DNA from: Halorubrum sp. GN11_10-6_MGM
GTDB lineage: Archaea; Halobacteriota; Halobacteria; Halobacteriales; Haloferacaceae
DNA: 50,312 nt
NCBI RefSeq assembly: GCF_005435165.1
Contig: NZ_SGUC01000022.1
Location: 1 to 50,312, forward strand
Reading direction: 5' to 3'
Both the position numbers and the translations under genes were made by a program. This document shows positions 50,214-50,312 of the stretch, one piece after another (the stretch's first letter is position 1; every line of letters starts with the position of its first letter). Under the pieces are notes generated by a model. The model was not told where the DNA came from, made no database searches, and was given only the letters and a program-made list of their open reading frames with translations.

Positions 50214-50312
50214 TCATAGCGCAGTTTCGAGGATGGTTTTGAGCGCTTCTTTCCCCGGTTTTCGGAACACTTCACGACGGAGCTGAAACGCTCGGAGATA
50301 TGGTGTGAGTCT
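50214..50312 (-). CDS. C-terminal end of a gene cut by the window edge, possible transposase
   Basis: Minus strand, 32 codons plus stop, running off the window: RLTPYLRAFQLRREVFRKPG then KEALKTILETAL. It is basic and much lower in GC than the neighbours, unlike chromosomal haloarchaeal genes, which suits an insertion-sequence transposase or other transferred gene. The fragment is too short to identify the family. Confidence 0.4.
   Translation of the reverse strand, partial: RLTPYLRAFQLRREVFRKPGKEALKTILETAL

Noticed and set aside
1-50312. tRNA, rRNA or CRISPR arrays anywhere in the window
   Set aside because: I saw no T-loop GGTTCRAATCC-type sequences with matching acceptor stems, no rRNA-like stretches and no regularly spaced short repeats. 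This was by eye, so a tRNAscan run would be firmer.

Overview
The window is chromosomal DNA of a halophilic archaeon, most likely a Halorubrum-like member of the class Halobacteria. This rests on very high GC, strongly acidic proteins, archaeal information-processing genes (TFB, Rpo11, eS1, uS15, KEOPS Pcc1, RPA, proteasome beta), a bacteriorhodopsin locus, and start codons that repeatedly sit about 27 nt downstream of a TATA-like box, as expected for leaderless haloarchaeal transcripts. That spacing was used to choose many starts.

Layout, left to right. 1-8.4 kb: mutL; a haloarchaeal-type ketothiolase pair; a three-gene RPA / RPA-associated protein / phosphoesterase operon on the minus strand; and a small unknown. 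8.7-13.2 kb: a glycosyltransferase and Rpo11, then a minus-strand translation-linked operon (uS15, RecJ-like protein, Pcc1, eS1). 13.5-20.2 kb: NhaC-type antiporter plus a TRAM-like protein, PHP phosphoesterase plus asparagine-synthase-like protein, a UDG-superfamily protein, a small membrane protein, and proteasome beta. 20.3-29.3 kb: PssA-type phospholipid synthase, then a retinal/bacteriorhodopsin cluster: brp, a coiled-coil zinc-ribbon gene divergent from bop, bop, a small membrane protein, a CDC48-like ATPase, bat, and an SRPBCC gene overlapping bat. 29.3-38.1 kb: SPFH protein, small regulators, XTPase, a BtuF-like binding protein, AN1 zinc finger, TFB, AroD, an AN1-rhomboid fusion, and endonuclease V. 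38.1-50.3 kb: rhodanese/MBL fusion, MinD-like ATPase pair, phosphoenolpyruvate synthase, MfnA-type decarboxylase, halocyanin-like copper protein, glycosyltransferase, S9 peptidase, and the tail of a possible transposase running off the right edge.

The most unusual content is non-coding. Seven intergenic spaces hold copies (here A-G) of one dispersed element of about 250-275 bp. It has constant boxes separated by three hairpins whose stem sequences differ between copies while pairing is kept. Three copies (C, D, F) have a TATA box 26 nt upstream of the same conserved start box, so they look like transcription units for a structured RNA. I do not recognise this family. Shorter box-plus-TATA modules lie beside copies C and D and at the right edge.

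Other points of note: a Bat whose LOV-like PAS domain has Pro where the flavin-binding Cys would be; a thiolase with Ser where the nucleophilic Cys is expected; a RecJ-like protein without a visible DHH motif; a leaderless 23-codon ORF with a well-placed TATA box; and palindromes plus tandem 20-mers upstream of ppsA.
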